A stretch of 64,000 nucleotides of DNA from Flavobacterium aciduliphilum (GTDB lineage Bacteria > Bacteroidota > Bacteroidia > Flavobacteriales > Flavobacteriaceae): positions 22,028 through 86,027 of the forward strand of contig NZ_QLSZ01000011.1 in the NCBI RefSeq assembly GCF_003268855.1, given 5' to 3'. Below are positions 26,786-36,220 of this stretch, piece after piece (positions within the stretch are counted from its first letter, which is position 1; each line of letters opens with the position of its first letter). Position numbers and translations under genes: made by a program. Under the pieces are notes generated by a model. That model ran no database searches. It had not been told where the DNA came from and saw only the letters and a list, made by a program, of their open reading frames with translations.

Positions 26786-28183
26786 TTATTGACCTCTGTA
26801 AAAAAGAACCGTACTAATCGTTTTAATGATAATATTTATATCTAGGAAAATACTTCTGTGCTTGATATAATACAAGTCGTATTGCAGTTTTACCAAGCTA
26901 TCATCTATTGAATCGCCATAAGAATAATTCACCTGTGCCCATCCAGTTAATCCAGGTTTAATTACATGTCTCGTTTCATAAAAAGGCATAACTTCAGCAA
27001 TTTCATTCACAAAAACAGGTCTTTCGGGTCTAGGGCCAATAATCGACATATCTCCTTTTAGAATGTTTATAAATTGAGGAAATTCGTCGAGTCTAGTTTT
27101 ACGTAAAAATTTACCAAAAGGGGTTATTCTAACATCATTAACACTTGTAAATACAGCACCATTAACTTCAGCATTCTCAATCATAGTTCGGTATTTATAG
27201 ATTTTGAATACTATCCCGTTTTTGCCAACACGTTCTTGAGTATATATTAAATTCCCTTTATTTCCTATCACATTTCCTATCAAAATAATTGGAAAGAAAA
27301 GTAAACCAAAAGATAATCCTATTAAAGAAAAAATAATATCTGCAATACGAGTTGCTAATAAATAAAGATGGTTTTGATTACTTCTGCTAAACGGAAAATA
27401 TCTATAAAAATCTCGAGATACATAATGCACGGGGATACGTTGGGTAATCAACTCGTAGGCTTGAGAGTATTCCCGAATGATAAATCCATTTTCTAAAAGA
27501 TGAATAAGCTGATTGTATAATGACACTGTTATAATTTCAGTCTTTTGAGAAGCTATTAAAATTTCAGATATGGAATGTGTAAGCACAAAATGCTTTAAAT
27601 CAATTGGATTAATATATTTTATTGATTTAGATTTGATACCTTTGATTTTATCTTCCCCTTCAGAACTTACATAACCAACAATTTTATAATGTGGGTCGGC
27701 TTTTTCTATATCTTTAATAAGTTCGACTAATTGACCTTTATCACAAACTAAAACCACATTTTTTTCAAATCGATGAGATGCTAAAAAATTTACGTAAAAT
27801 ATTCGCCACAACAACAACGCCAGTAATATAGCACCATAAAAAAACACAATTTGAAGTCTATTGGAAGGCAGTTCAGGTGTATAAATTGGCGTTAATAAAT
27901 AAAATAAAACGGTAGTAGAAGTAGTTAATATGATGCTTTTTATGATTTGCGATTGATTACTAGCAATTTGCAAATTATACATTTCAAAAACAGAACCAAA
28001 AATATTTAAATATAAAGCCAGTACTAGTATCCAATAATAATTTGAAGCTGAAAAAGTAAAGTATTTGAAATTAAATACTGAACTAATTACAAATAGAGAG
28101 ACTAAAACAAATACCACATCAAATAACTTGAGTAATACTTTTCGTTCAGAAACTTCAAAATGTATATTTTTATTATTGTTCAT
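26786..28183 (-). CDS. WcaJ-type undecaprenyl-phosphate sugar phosphotransferase
   Basis: This initiating phosphoglycosyl transferase moves a sugar-1-phosphate from a nucleotide sugar to undecaprenyl phosphate. The N-terminal half (1-270) has four membrane helices and a Rossmann-like CoA-binding-type domain. The C-terminal catalytic domain (about 275-465) has a membrane helix, then TQERVGKNGIVFKIYKYRTM, RKTRLDEFPQFINILKGDMS and IGPRPERPVFV. Long WcaJ-type forms usually load glucose or galactose. It is the last gene of the minus-strand locus, and one of three initiating transferases in it. Confidence 0.9.
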   Translation of the reverse strand: MNNNKNIHFEVSERKVLLKLFDVVFVLVSLFVISSVFNFKYFTFSASNYYWILVLALYLNIFGSVFEMYNLQIASNQSQIIKSIILTTSTTVLFYLLTPIYTPELPSNRLQIVFFYGAILLALLLWRIFYVNFLASHRFEKNVVLVCDKGQLVELIKDIEKADPHYKIVGYVSSEGEDKIKGIKSKSIKYINPIDLKHFVLTHSISEILIASQKTEIITVSLYNQLIHLLENGFIIREYSQAYELITQRIPVHYVSRDFYRYFPFSRSNQNHLYLLATRIADIIFSLIGLSFGLLFFPIILIGNVIGNKGNLIYTQERVGKNGIVFKIYKYRTMIENAEVNGAVFTSVNDVRITPFGKFLRKTRLDEFPQFINILKGDMSIIGPRPERPVFVNEIAEVMPFYETRHVIKPGLTGWAQVNYSYGDSIDDSLVKLQYDLYYIKHRSIFLDINIIIKTISTVLFYRGQ

Positions 28184-28205
28184 TCTTAAAACAATTTAAA
28201 ATTCA

Positions 28206-29219
28206 TTATTTTAAAATATCAAACCATTGAGACTTAATAACATCAATATCATATTTTTCGACATATTTTCTAGCATTTAATGACAACTCGTAAAATAAAT
28301 CTTTGTTTGTACATAAATTTTTAATTGAAGTAACCATAGCTTCAACATCATTATCATCAACAAGTATACCATTATAGTCTTTTTTTACTAGAAAAGGAAT
28401 CCCTCCTACATTTGTAGATACCACTACTAACCCCAACGCCATGGCTTCCATGACACTAACGGGCATGTTATCAAAATGAGTTGTATTTAGAAAAATGTCA
28501 TACTCTTTTGACAACTCTATCCATTCTTCTTTTTCTAATTTCCCTGTAAATTGAACATTCACACCTAATTCTTGAGCAAAATTCATACATTCTTCAATAA
28601 TGTTTTCTTTATCAGGCCCAACCATACAAAGTTCAGAATTTGGAAACACCTTCTTAATTTCAAAAAATACTTGAATAGCCATTTTAGGATTATATATTTC
28701 AGAAAAAGAACGAACCCACAATAATTTTGGTTCTAAAACATTCCTTTTTAAAAAAGCGTAGTGTTTTAATTCAATTGTATTAGGAATATACACAATGTTT
28801 CTCGGATATTTTTCTGAAAATGCATTAAACAAATAATCTGATGGAACGCATATTTTATAAGCATTCTTAAAAATTAAATCACATAAAAAAGGATTGTTTT
28901 CTAATCTTCTTGGTAAATCACCTCCATGTAATTTGGGCAAATATTTCAATCCTAATACTCTACACATCTGACTTATAATAAAAGCATACCAAAAATTATA
29001 AGTACTATAAGTATCAATAAAAACATAATCGTATTTTCTGTAGATTTTAAGTGTTGTTACCATCATATCCAACATACGAACAATTTTGTTTTTGCATGAA
29101 GAAGCATAATATACTTTGTAGCCATGCTCTTCTAAAAACGAGCCCAATGTTTCAATGGCTGTTAAAGTATTCCCATGTTTTGATAACTTATTTCCAATAT
29201 ATAGTATTGTCTTACTCAT
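28206..29219 (-). CDS. Glycosyltransferase family 4-like
   Basis: This is a GT-B fold retaining glycosyltransferase, cytoplasmic or membrane-associated. The N-terminal domain starts KTILYIGNKLSKHGNTLTAI; the C-terminal donor-binding domain has LLWVRSFSEIYNPKMAIQVF and the E-x7-E-like segment PVSVMEAMALGLVVVSTNVG. Acceptor and donor cannot be told from sequence. At 337 residues it is rather short but complete. It overlaps the end of the polymerase/ligase gene by 8 bases and precedes the WcaJ-type gene. Confidence 0.85.
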   Translation of the reverse strand: MSKTILYIGNKLSKHGNTLTAIETLGSFLEEHGYKVYYASSCKNKIVRMLDMMVTTLKIYRKYDYVFIDTYSTYNFWYAFIISQMCRVLGLKYLPKLHGGDLPRRLENNPFLCDLIFKNAYKICVPSDYLFNAFSEKYPRNIVYIPNTIELKHYAFLKRNVLEPKLLWVRSFSEIYNPKMAIQVFFEIKKVFPNSELCMVGPDKENIIEECMNFAQELGVNVQFTGKLEKEEWIELSKEYDIFLNTTHFDNMPVSVMEAMALGLVVVSTNVGGIPFLVKKDYNGILVDDNDVEAMVTSIKNLCTNKDLFYELSLNARKYVEKYDIDVIKSQWFDILK

Positions 29220-30528
29220 TAAAATGAACTTTTAACAAAGATAATGCATAAACAAACGATGGAGCTGCAATTCGCATGGCAGCATGATTAATGGTTAACA
29301 GCCAAAACAACAAAAAACTTAACATATAAACATGTTGTCTATTATCTAAAAAAAGGAAAATGGGTGTAAACAATAATATTAAAAGTGCTAGTATTCCTAA
29401 TGCTCCATGCTCTGCCATCATTCTTGTTATTTCATTGTGGGATGCAATTGCTTCACCAGAAACATCTCTTCTCAATTCCAATCCTTTTGCTACTCCAATA
29501 CCAAAAAATGGGTGCTCAAGAAATGAATTGATTTCAAATTCAGCAATCACTTCCCTTCCTGACAAATTACTCTCTTTCGTCCTACCCATAGCATCTTGAT
29601 TGGCGTATCTTTTTGTCATTAAACCACCTGTTTGGTATTCGCTAAAACTAAATATCAATATAAATGCAGTAATAAAAATTCCAAAAAAATAATTTAACTT
29701 AAGTTTTTGCTTCGTATAAAAATACACAAAACACGACAAGACGACAAACATAACAAAACCAGTAATCATACCTCCTCTAGAAAATGTAACTAACCCTCTA
29801 TAAGTCATCAATAAACCTAATGACAAGTTAATAATAAATAACAAACGGGTTGAAGAAGCAAATAACAATCTAGAAAAAAAAACAAACATTCCCAAACCTA
29901 AAATTGTTGCCACCTGATTGGGACCAAAACCACCTGATGTTTCAACATTTGAGGCATTACCTGTAAGTACAGATTTCAAATCTGGAATATAAAGAGTTAT
30001 ATAAATTGCACAAGAAATAATTGGCAACCCTATTAGCAATAGAATGTTATTTAATTCGTTTATCGAAATTTTTCTATTATAGGTATATAAAGAGGCTACC
30101 CCTAAAGAAACTGGACCAGAAATATTAAAAATAATTGTTTTCCGTATCTCAGTTCCAAAATCAAGTGTCTCCATGGCGATAAAAACGCCTGGTATTAATA
30201 GTATTAAGAATATCCAATAGGATAAAGCATTTTTTGAAAATCCGCTGTATAACATCCCAATGATTGTAAAAATAATCACTCCATATTTTCCAAATTCATA
30301 CAAAATCCCCCCTTCAGTCATCCTTAAAAAAACTTCTGATCCAACTATATAAGCTGCGGCATATAAAACTTCATTATTTCTATTCTTAGTCTTAATTACA
30401 AAATAAAAACTAACTATAAAAATAAGTATTGTATATATAACAGATAATCTCGGATTATTAAAAATAATAAAACCGAGAATAACATGTATGAACACAAGTA
30501 TAAAATAATTTTTTTCCTTTAATAACAT
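29212..30528 (-). CDS. O-antigen ligase/polymerase (Wzy_C family)
   Basis: This protein of 438 residues has about eleven or twelve membrane helices and the large periplasmic loop of the WaaL/Wzy family. Near the C-terminus is FLEHPFFGIGVAKGLE followed by IASHNEITRMMAEHG, with the conserved His; this pattern marks the Wzy_C domain. It either polymerises repeat units or ligates finished glycan to lipid A or a protein. A second polymerase-like gene is at 51430, so one of the two may be the ligase. It overlaps both neighbours. Confidence 0.83.
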   Translation of the reverse strand: MLLKEKNYFILVFIHVILGFIIFNNPRLSVIYTILIFIVSFYFVIKTKNRNNEVLYAAAYIVGSEVFLRMTEGGILYEFGKYGVIIFTIIGMLYSGFSKNALSYWIFLILLIPGVFIAMETLDFGTEIRKTIIFNISGPVSLGVASLYTYNRKISINELNNILLLIGLPIISCAIYITLYIPDLKSVLTGNASNVETSGGFGPNQVATILGLGMFVFFSRLLFASSTRLLFIINLSLGLLMTYRGLVTFSRGGMITGFVMFVVLSCFVYFYTKQKLKLNYFFGIFITAFILIFSFSEYQTGGLMTKRYANQDAMGRTKESNLSGREVIAEFEINSFLEHPFFGIGVAKGLELRRDVSGEAIASHNEITRMMAEHGALGILALLILLFTPIFLFLDNRQHVYMLSFLLFWLLTINHAAMRIAAPSFVYALSLLKVHFNE

Positions 30529-31601
30529 TACAACGAATTAATCCAAGTGAGATATTTTTTAAGTACAGCTTGTTCTGAATGATGTTCATTAATGGTTTGA
30601 TTCAAAGCTTTTCCTATGTTTTGACGCAAATCAGGATTTTCTATTAATTGCACTAAATTAGTATAAAAAGTTTGAACATCTTCTTTAGAAACCAAAAAAC
30701 CGTTATTTCCCTTTTTAACGATTAAAGGAATTTCACCTACATCTGTAGAAACTACAGCTTTATTACACAAGCCAAATTCTAATAAAGCTACTGGCAATCC
30801 CTCAGACAACGAAGTTATTATAGCAATTTCAGCTTGATTAATTATAGAGAATGTATCTTGTTTTGATCCATAAATAAAAACATGTTCTTCAAGTCTTTTA
30901 GAATTAATTGATTGTTTTAGTTTAGTACTATAATCGTCATTAAAATCTTTCCCAACTAGATGAAAAGTCCAATCAGGATGTGATGCTTTTAACATTTCTG
31001 ATACTTCTAACAGAAAAAAATGATTTTTTTGGTATCGTAAATTAGCCAAACACAATATTTGTTTTCCTGGATTTCCTTTTAAGACAGTGATTCCTAACTC
31101 ATCTCTATTTAAAGTCGTGAAATTGGGTAAATAAATAATATTCTGGCACCATAATTTATTTTGTGCCCATTTCTTAAGGTAATCATTAACTACTATAATT
31201 CCAGAAAAAAAAGAAGATGCAATTTTAGTTACAAAAGTCCTTTGAGGTGAGATAAATTCACTTAAACCATTATGATCGTGCCAAACGACCTTAATTTTTG
31301 GTAAAACTAATTTGAGTAAAAATGCAGTAAAAAAAGAACTGCTATGAGGTTGGACTATTTCAATACCATGAACAACACAATATTTGCGTAATCTAGCAAT
31401 CGAAAAAACATCAAGAACACTTTTTCTATGAAGATAGAAATAATGAACACTATCGTTGATTTGAGACTTTAACGCACCTTCTTTTCGCGTTGAAACTATA
31501 GCCGAAAATTCAACCTCTTTTGACAAGGCATTAGCATAATTTACAGCCATTTTCTCAGCGCCTCCAATATCTAGGGAGTCTATCATTTGCAATATCCTCA
31601 T
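30528..31601 (-). CDS. Glycosyltransferase family 4
   Basis: This GT-B enzyme opens MRILQMIDSLDIGGAEKMAV, the typical glycine-rich acceptor-side start with GGAE. The donor domain carries LCLANLRYQKNHFFLLEV and IITSLSEGLPVALLEFGLCN, the EGxPxxxxE motif of GT4. At 357 residues it is complete. It overlaps the upstream GT4 gene by 4 bases and shares one base with the polymerase gene, so translation is coupled. Specificity unknown. Confidence 0.87.
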   Translation of the reverse strand: MRILQMIDSLDIGGAEKMAVNYANALSKEVEFSAIVSTRKEGALKSQINDSVHYFYLHRKSVLDVFSIARLRKYCVVHGIEIVQPHSSSFFTAFLLKLVLPKIKVVWHDHNGLSEFISPQRTFVTKIASSFFSGIIVVNDYLKKWAQNKLWCQNIIYLPNFTTLNRDELGITVLKGNPGKQILCLANLRYQKNHFFLLEVSEMLKASHPDWTFHLVGKDFNDDYSTKLKQSINSKRLEEHVFIYGSKQDTFSIINQAEIAIITSLSEGLPVALLEFGLCNKAVVSTDVGEIPLIVKKGNNGFLVSKEDVQTFYTNLVQLIENPDLRQNIGKALNQTINEHHSEQAVLKKYLTWINSL

Positions 31602-32716
31602 GATGCGACTAACTTTTTTATTTCGTATTCAAATTTGTTAGTAGTAAACATTTGTGACCATGCTACAGCTTCTTTTATTTTATGCTCATAAGCTACTTGA
31701 TTCTCCAAAAGTTGTAAAATATTTTGTGTGTCATCACTTAAAAACTCCGTCAAGAGAATCCCTCTTGAGCCAAATCCTAACATTGAACTAACACAAGAAA
31801 CGGATGTCGTTACAGGCAAACAACCCCAAAACATGGCTTCAGCAATTACTTTTGGCCATCCTTCACTTTTTGAGGGTAAGAGTAAAAAATGACTGTTTTT
31901 GTATACTCCTTTCATAGTTTCTTTCGACACATTTCCTTTTAAACAAATAAAAGGATGCAGATTATTTGATTCAATATAATGTTTCAAAAATGGCATTTCA
32001 GCACCTTCTCCATAAATAGAAAGATTCACTTCAAACCCTTTCATTTTAAGTGCTTCAATTAATTGAATGGCATAAAGAGGTTGCTTCCCTTTTGTCAAAG
32101 TTCCCACAAAAATAAAGTTTATTTGACCTTCTAACTTTCTTGGTTGAATTTCTTCGATATCAGCATCTGAGTAGGTAGCTGTGAAAAAAGATTTTATATT
32201 TTTAGATTGATTATTCCACGTTCCATACACCAATACGTTCATGTTTTTAGTCAAAAAAGTATTATGTAAAATCCATTTTTGAAATCTATAACTCAAGGGT
32301 TGTTTGGCACATGGATCCCAATTTCCTGCATATTTAGCTGTTTTCGTTTTCTTTGGAAAAAAAACTTGAATCAAACACCCTAATAAGCCTATATTTCCTG
32401 GACATCTGAGGTGAATATGATCAGAATATCTCATCGCTTTGAATATTGTGATACCTATAATAGGAATTTTTAACAAAGCTAAAAATGTATTTTTACTACT
32501 CAATACATCAAAACTATTAATTTCAATAAATTTAATTTTTGAATGACTATAATTGCAATCAATAGACTCTTTTTTTTGAAAACTTCTAGGAGCGACAATG
32601 ATTAATTCGTCTACATATTTTGACCAAATATTCATTTCCATTACATAAGGAGCATAGGCGCTAATGGAATTTCCATAAACGAAATGAGGAACATGAGTAA
32701 TGATTACAAATTTCAT
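31598..32716 (-). CDS. Glycosyltransferase family 4-like
   Basis: The 372-residue product has a GT-B architecture: a divergent N-terminal domain starting KFVIITHVPHFVYGN and a C-terminal donor domain with FIFVGTLTKGKQPLYAIQLI and LLLPSKSEGWPKVIAEAMFWG. The EGWPKVIAEAM motif supplies the family glutamates. A nucleotide-sugar donor is expected; linkage is unknown. It overlaps the next gene in the direction of transcription by 4 bases. Confidence 0.85.
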   Translation of the reverse strand: MKFVIITHVPHFVYGNSISAYAPYVMEMNIWSKYVDELIIVAPRSFQKKESIDCNYSHSKIKFIEINSFDVLSSKNTFLALLKIPIIGITIFKAMRYSDHIHLRCPGNIGLLGCLIQVFFPKKTKTAKYAGNWDPCAKQPLSYRFQKWILHNTFLTKNMNVLVYGTWNNQSKNIKSFFTATYSDADIEEIQPRKLEGQINFIFVGTLTKGKQPLYAIQLIEALKMKGFEVNLSIYGEGAEMPFLKHYIESNNLHPFICLKGNVSKETMKGVYKNSHFLLLPSKSEGWPKVIAEAMFWGCLPVTTSVSCVSSMLGFGSRGILLTEFLSDDTQNILQLLENQVAYEHKIKEAVAWSQMFTTNKFEYEIKKLVAS

Positions 32717-32718
32717 TT

Positions 32719-33729
32719 TTATTGTTGTTTTGGTCTATCAATGAATAGGCTTAACCAGCCCATAATTCTACCCATAGACTCCGTAAATGCTTCAAGTCGT
32801 TTTTGAGTTGTAAAAATATTACTAAATCTAATTACAATTAAGAGCAGCGTAATTAAATTCCATTTCACTCGAGCCTTAAAATTAGGATTCGGGTTTTTGA
32901 TTCTCCAAACATACCAACCGTTTCGAACCACCATTTTTCCATACTTATATTTATTAGGTCTTCCAGATTCGTTATGAAAATGACCCAATTTAGCGTTAGT
33001 ATTTATGTATAATTTTCCTTTTTTGGATAATCTCAAAGTAAAATCAGCATCTTCATAAAGTCCATAGCCTTCAAAATAATGAGAAAATTGAAACTCCTCA
33101 AATACTGATATTCTAAAAGATGAAACCCCTCCCATTAATTGTTCAACTTGATATGTTTTTCCTGATGGAGGTAAAAAACCAATGCTTCTACCATGTGAAA
33201 AATCAGGTAAAAAACCTGGTGGTTTATCGCTATCCAATCCGATTTTTTTTCTTAAAATAAATCGAAAACCGTCCCTTCTTTTATAACCATCAAAATAAAA
33301 ATTCTCAATTTTTACATCTTCTTCATTTTGAACCCGATTCCAATATACTTCATTGGAAATATAACCACCTACTCCCAATGCATCTGGCTTTTCAATATAG
33401 GTTGCAATGATGTTTTTAAAATATTCCTTATCTAATATAGTATCATCATCCAAGAAACAAACAATATCACTATTTGAAGCCACTTTAGAAATACCAAAAT
33501 TTCTTTGTTTAGTTAATCCTCTTTCTGATTCTGATACCAAATAATATTTAAGATTTTCAAAAGTATTCTTTTCTAATATCTCTCTAGTTTTATCATTAGT
33601 CGAACCATCAATAATTAATATTTCATCAGGATATAAACTTTGCGTTTGAACCGATTTGAGTAACTTTAAAAGCGGCTCAGGTCGCATATAGGTACAAATT
33701 ATTAATGTAAACCGGGTTCTCATAATCAA
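32719..33729 (-). CDS. Glycosyltransferase family 2
   Basis: This inverting GT-A enzyme starts FTLIICTYMRPEPLLKLLKS and shows DEILIIDGSTNDKTRE and the metal-binding DDD in VCFLDDDTILD. The acceptor region is LMGGVSSFRISVFEEFQF with ED in GLYEDADFTLRLSKKG. A hydrophobic stretch near the C-terminus (LITLLLIVIRFSNIF) may hold it to the membrane. It is separated from the methyltransferase by one base. Confidence 0.88.
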   Translation of the reverse strand: MIMRTRFTLIICTYMRPEPLLKLLKSVQTQSLYPDEILIIDGSTNDKTREILEKNTFENLKYYLVSESERGLTKQRNFGISKVASNSDIVCFLDDDTILDKEYFKNIIATYIEKPDALGVGGYISNEVYWNRVQNEEDVKIENFYFDGYKRRDGFRFILRKKIGLDSDKPPGFLPDFSHGRSIGFLPPSGKTYQVEQLMGGVSSFRISVFEEFQFSHYFEGYGLYEDADFTLRLSKKGKLYINTNAKLGHFHNESGRPNKYKYGKMVVRNGWYVWRIKNPNPNFKARVKWNLITLLLIVIRFSNIFTTQKRLEAFTESMGRIMGWLSLFIDRPKQQ

Positions 33730-33730
33730 T

Positions 33731-34600
33731 TTATACTTTTAAAACAACAACGATATTACCTGCTGTCAATTCTTCTGTTGAATATTTGATGTAATCTTCA
33801 TGCAAATTCAACTTTTTGAATAAATCCATATTTTTTGAATTTTCATTCAATCTATCATAAGACAAATAAACAATTTCCAAATCTAATTTTGTAAAAAGCT
33901 CAATAAATTGTGGCAATCTCATTCGATTATGATAATCAAATCTTGTCTGAATTTTATCCCATTGGGAAGGACTGTATTGAAGAAAATCTTGAAGAGAAAT
34001 TGATTTATCTCCATGTTGTCTAAGATCACTAGGTGAAATAAAATGAACAATAAAAGTTCCTTTATTAACACTTCTTTTAATTTTTTTATGCATTTCTTCT
34101 ATGTCATTAGGACTCACATGAGATAGAACATATCTTGAAAAAACGATATCAATATTTGGTATATCTTCAAAAATAATATTCTTAGATGGAAAATAATCTA
34201 CTTCATGTGGCAAACCATATTTATTTGCCTTTTCAACATCTACTTTTAAATTATATTCTTTTTCAAAATCGAGATTAAATTTTAATATTGAACTTTTCCT
34301 ATAATGTTCATTAATATCGTAGGTATATACCTTACTTACTTTTCCAAAGTATATAAAAAAGTAAGGCATTATAGGAAACCAACCTGAACCTATCTCTAAA
34401 ACTTTCTTATTTTTTAAGTCAAATTTTAAATCATTCAACAATAGTATAAGTATATTATATGTTGATTCAGATAATTTGATTTTACTTTTAATTTTTTTCT
34501 TATTACTCAAAAATTGAATAATATGATAGAAATAATCCCCTATTTTATTGGGTAATAATGATAAGAATTTAAAGAAATTTGTTTTTATCTGATGTTTCAT
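33731..34600 (-). CDS. SAM-dependent methyltransferase
   Basis: The 289-residue protein has a Rossmann methyltransferase fold with motif I KKVLEIGSGWFPIMPYF at about 80-96, an acidic loop VYTYDINEHYRK, and IVFSRYVLSHVSPND as motif IV/post-motif. The start is basic and aromatic. In this setting it probably methylates a sugar or glycolipid intermediate; that is inference from context. It overlaps the deacetylase-like gene by 4 bases. Confidence 0.8.
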   Translation of the reverse strand: MKHQIKTNFFKFLSLLPNKIGDYFYHIIQFLSNKKKIKSKIKLSESTYNILILLLNDLKFDLKNKKVLEIGSGWFPIMPYFFIYFGKVSKVYTYDINEHYRKSSILKFNLDFEKEYNLKVDVEKANKYGLPHEVDYFPSKNIIFEDIPNIDIVFSRYVLSHVSPNDIEEMHKKIKRSVNKGTFIVHFISPSDLRQHGDKSISLQDFLQYSPSQWDKIQTRFDYHNRMRLPQFIELFTKLDLEIVYLSYDRLNENSKNMDLFKKLNLHEDYIKYSTEELTAGNIVVVLKV

Positions 34601-36219
34601 TTTTCAATATTAATTCTTATGTATATTAAATCTGTTTTGTTTTTTACAAAAATAGTACCTTGATAATCGACATCTAAAATCACTTTTTCAAAATTTGACC
34701 AATAGGCTACTAATTCTTGTATTGTGGGATTCCAAATGTCTCTATTTTTAATTTTTTCTCCTAGGAATTCAAAATTTTTAGACACCTCATTATCAATTAC
34801 ATTCATATTCACAAACATTCTTCCTTCATGATATTCCATAGGTACGGAAAAATAAGTATGTGCTATAAAAACCCCTTTTTCTTTTATAAACAAATCGATA
34901 TTTCTGGGACTTAATGCTTGTTTAAAATCAATCATTTCTAAGGTTTGAAAAACATAAAATTCCTTTTCATGCAAGGTATGTTTAAATAGAATTGGGCAGT
35001 ATTTTGCAAAAGTATAAGGTTTCTTTTGATTTTCGTTCCAATGCAAAAAAACATGGAATATTTTTGCACTGATTTGAATTAAATTTAGAATAAGAGGAGT
35101 TATATATCGAATCTTTTTTTGAAAAAAAATCTTTTTAAAATTTGTAGCAGTACTTTTATATTTCAAAATCAGTAGTTCATCATTATAAAAATGGAAAATA
35201 ATATTTTTAATCATTAACTGTATCCGCTGTACTAAAGATCTATTTTTAGTTCCATTCCAAAAACTCTTCAGCGTAAAATGTTGAGGGTTACACTGATTTA
35301 TTACACCTAAAGTTGCTGTTCCTGAATCAATATAATTCCACAAAACTTGAATATTTTTCTGATGTAAAACAGTTTCATAGTGTTTTTCAGAAATTAAACT
35401 ATTTTTAAATAGTGAAAAATTATACGGTTGATATCCATGATCTATCCATGTTGTAATATCATCTAATGGTGGTTGAAATGAAGAAAAATCTTCAAAACTT
35501 TCTTGATCTGATTTAATAGATTGAGACAAAGAATGATAACACAATTCGTGTCCCTCGTCACTCCACTTCATCAACTCATCTCTATCATTTTGAAGAGAAG
35601 CATTATCCTCTCGTTTTGAAAAATGATTTAAAAAAAACCCTTTTGTAATTTTTATTCCTGTTTTATGAAACAATTCTCGTTGTAATTTTAGATTTTCTTT
35701 AGTATCAAAATCACAATGATCTGTAAAACAAACGACAGGAACAAAGGGAATCTTTGATCTACTAAACTCAACTGCATAACCATTTGTGATTAATAATTCT
35801 GGGGAAACCTTACTTTTTATTGGTGAAACTGCTTGAACAATTTTTTTATTATTTTGTTTTCCTTGATATTGAGTTATGGGTTTTGAAAATTCTGGATTAA
35901 ATCGCCAATAAAGTACACAAGGTGTTTTGGGACTAATTTCCCAAAAGCCCAAAGCAGTATTCGCTTGTATCATAGTCCCATCATCCAATTGAATAATCTT
36001 TGGACAAAATTCATTTGCAATTCGAGATGTTTTACAATCCACCCATTGATAATCATGATTTCTGAATTTCTTGATGGGAAATTTAAAAACTATTATAAAG
36101 TCTAAAGAATTGTTTTTGGTAAAAAAATCATCACTATCAAAAACAACCTTATGATTTTTTAACTGAAAATCACATCGTTTTAATATTTCTTTTGTTACTA
36201 AAGTTACTGATTCAATCAT
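34597..36219 (-). CDS. Large NodB-like polysaccharide deacetylase candidate
   Basis: No family is obvious over the full 540 residues, but a NodB-like pattern can be seen: Asp167-His-x-Asp170 in VVCFTDHCDFDT as metal/catalytic motif 1, and His224 and His229 in DEGHELCYHSLS as motif 2. The first 150 residues are a beta-rich domain, and the C-terminal 200 are helical and unassigned. Such proteins in glycan loci usually remove N-acetyl groups or act as divergent carbohydrate-binding relatives. It overlaps the methyltransferase gene by 4 bases and follows a GT4 gene by one base. Confidence 0.62.
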   Translation of the reverse strand: MIESVTLVTKEILKRCDFQLKNHKVVFDSDDFFTKNNSLDFIIVFKFPIKKFRNHDYQWVDCKTSRIANEFCPKIIQLDDGTMIQANTALGFWEISPKTPCVLYWRFNPEFSKPITQYQGKQNNKKIVQAVSPIKSKVSPELLITNGYAVEFSRSKIPFVPVVCFTDHCDFDTKENLKLQRELFHKTGIKITKGFFLNHFSKREDNASLQNDRDELMKWSDEGHELCYHSLSQSIKSDQESFEDFSSFQPPLDDITTWIDHGYQPYNFSLFKNSLISEKHYETVLHQKNIQVLWNYIDSGTATLGVINQCNPQHFTLKSFWNGTKNRSLVQRIQLMIKNIIFHFYNDELLILKYKSTATNFKKIFFQKKIRYITPLILNLIQISAKIFHVFLHWNENQKKPYTFAKYCPILFKHTLHEKEFYVFQTLEMIDFKQALSPRNIDLFIKEKGVFIAHTYFSVPMEYHEGRMFVNMNVIDNEVSKNFEFLGEKIKNRDIWNPTIQELVAYWSNFEKVILDVDYQGTIFVKNKTDLIYIRINIEK

Positions 36220-36220
36220 C

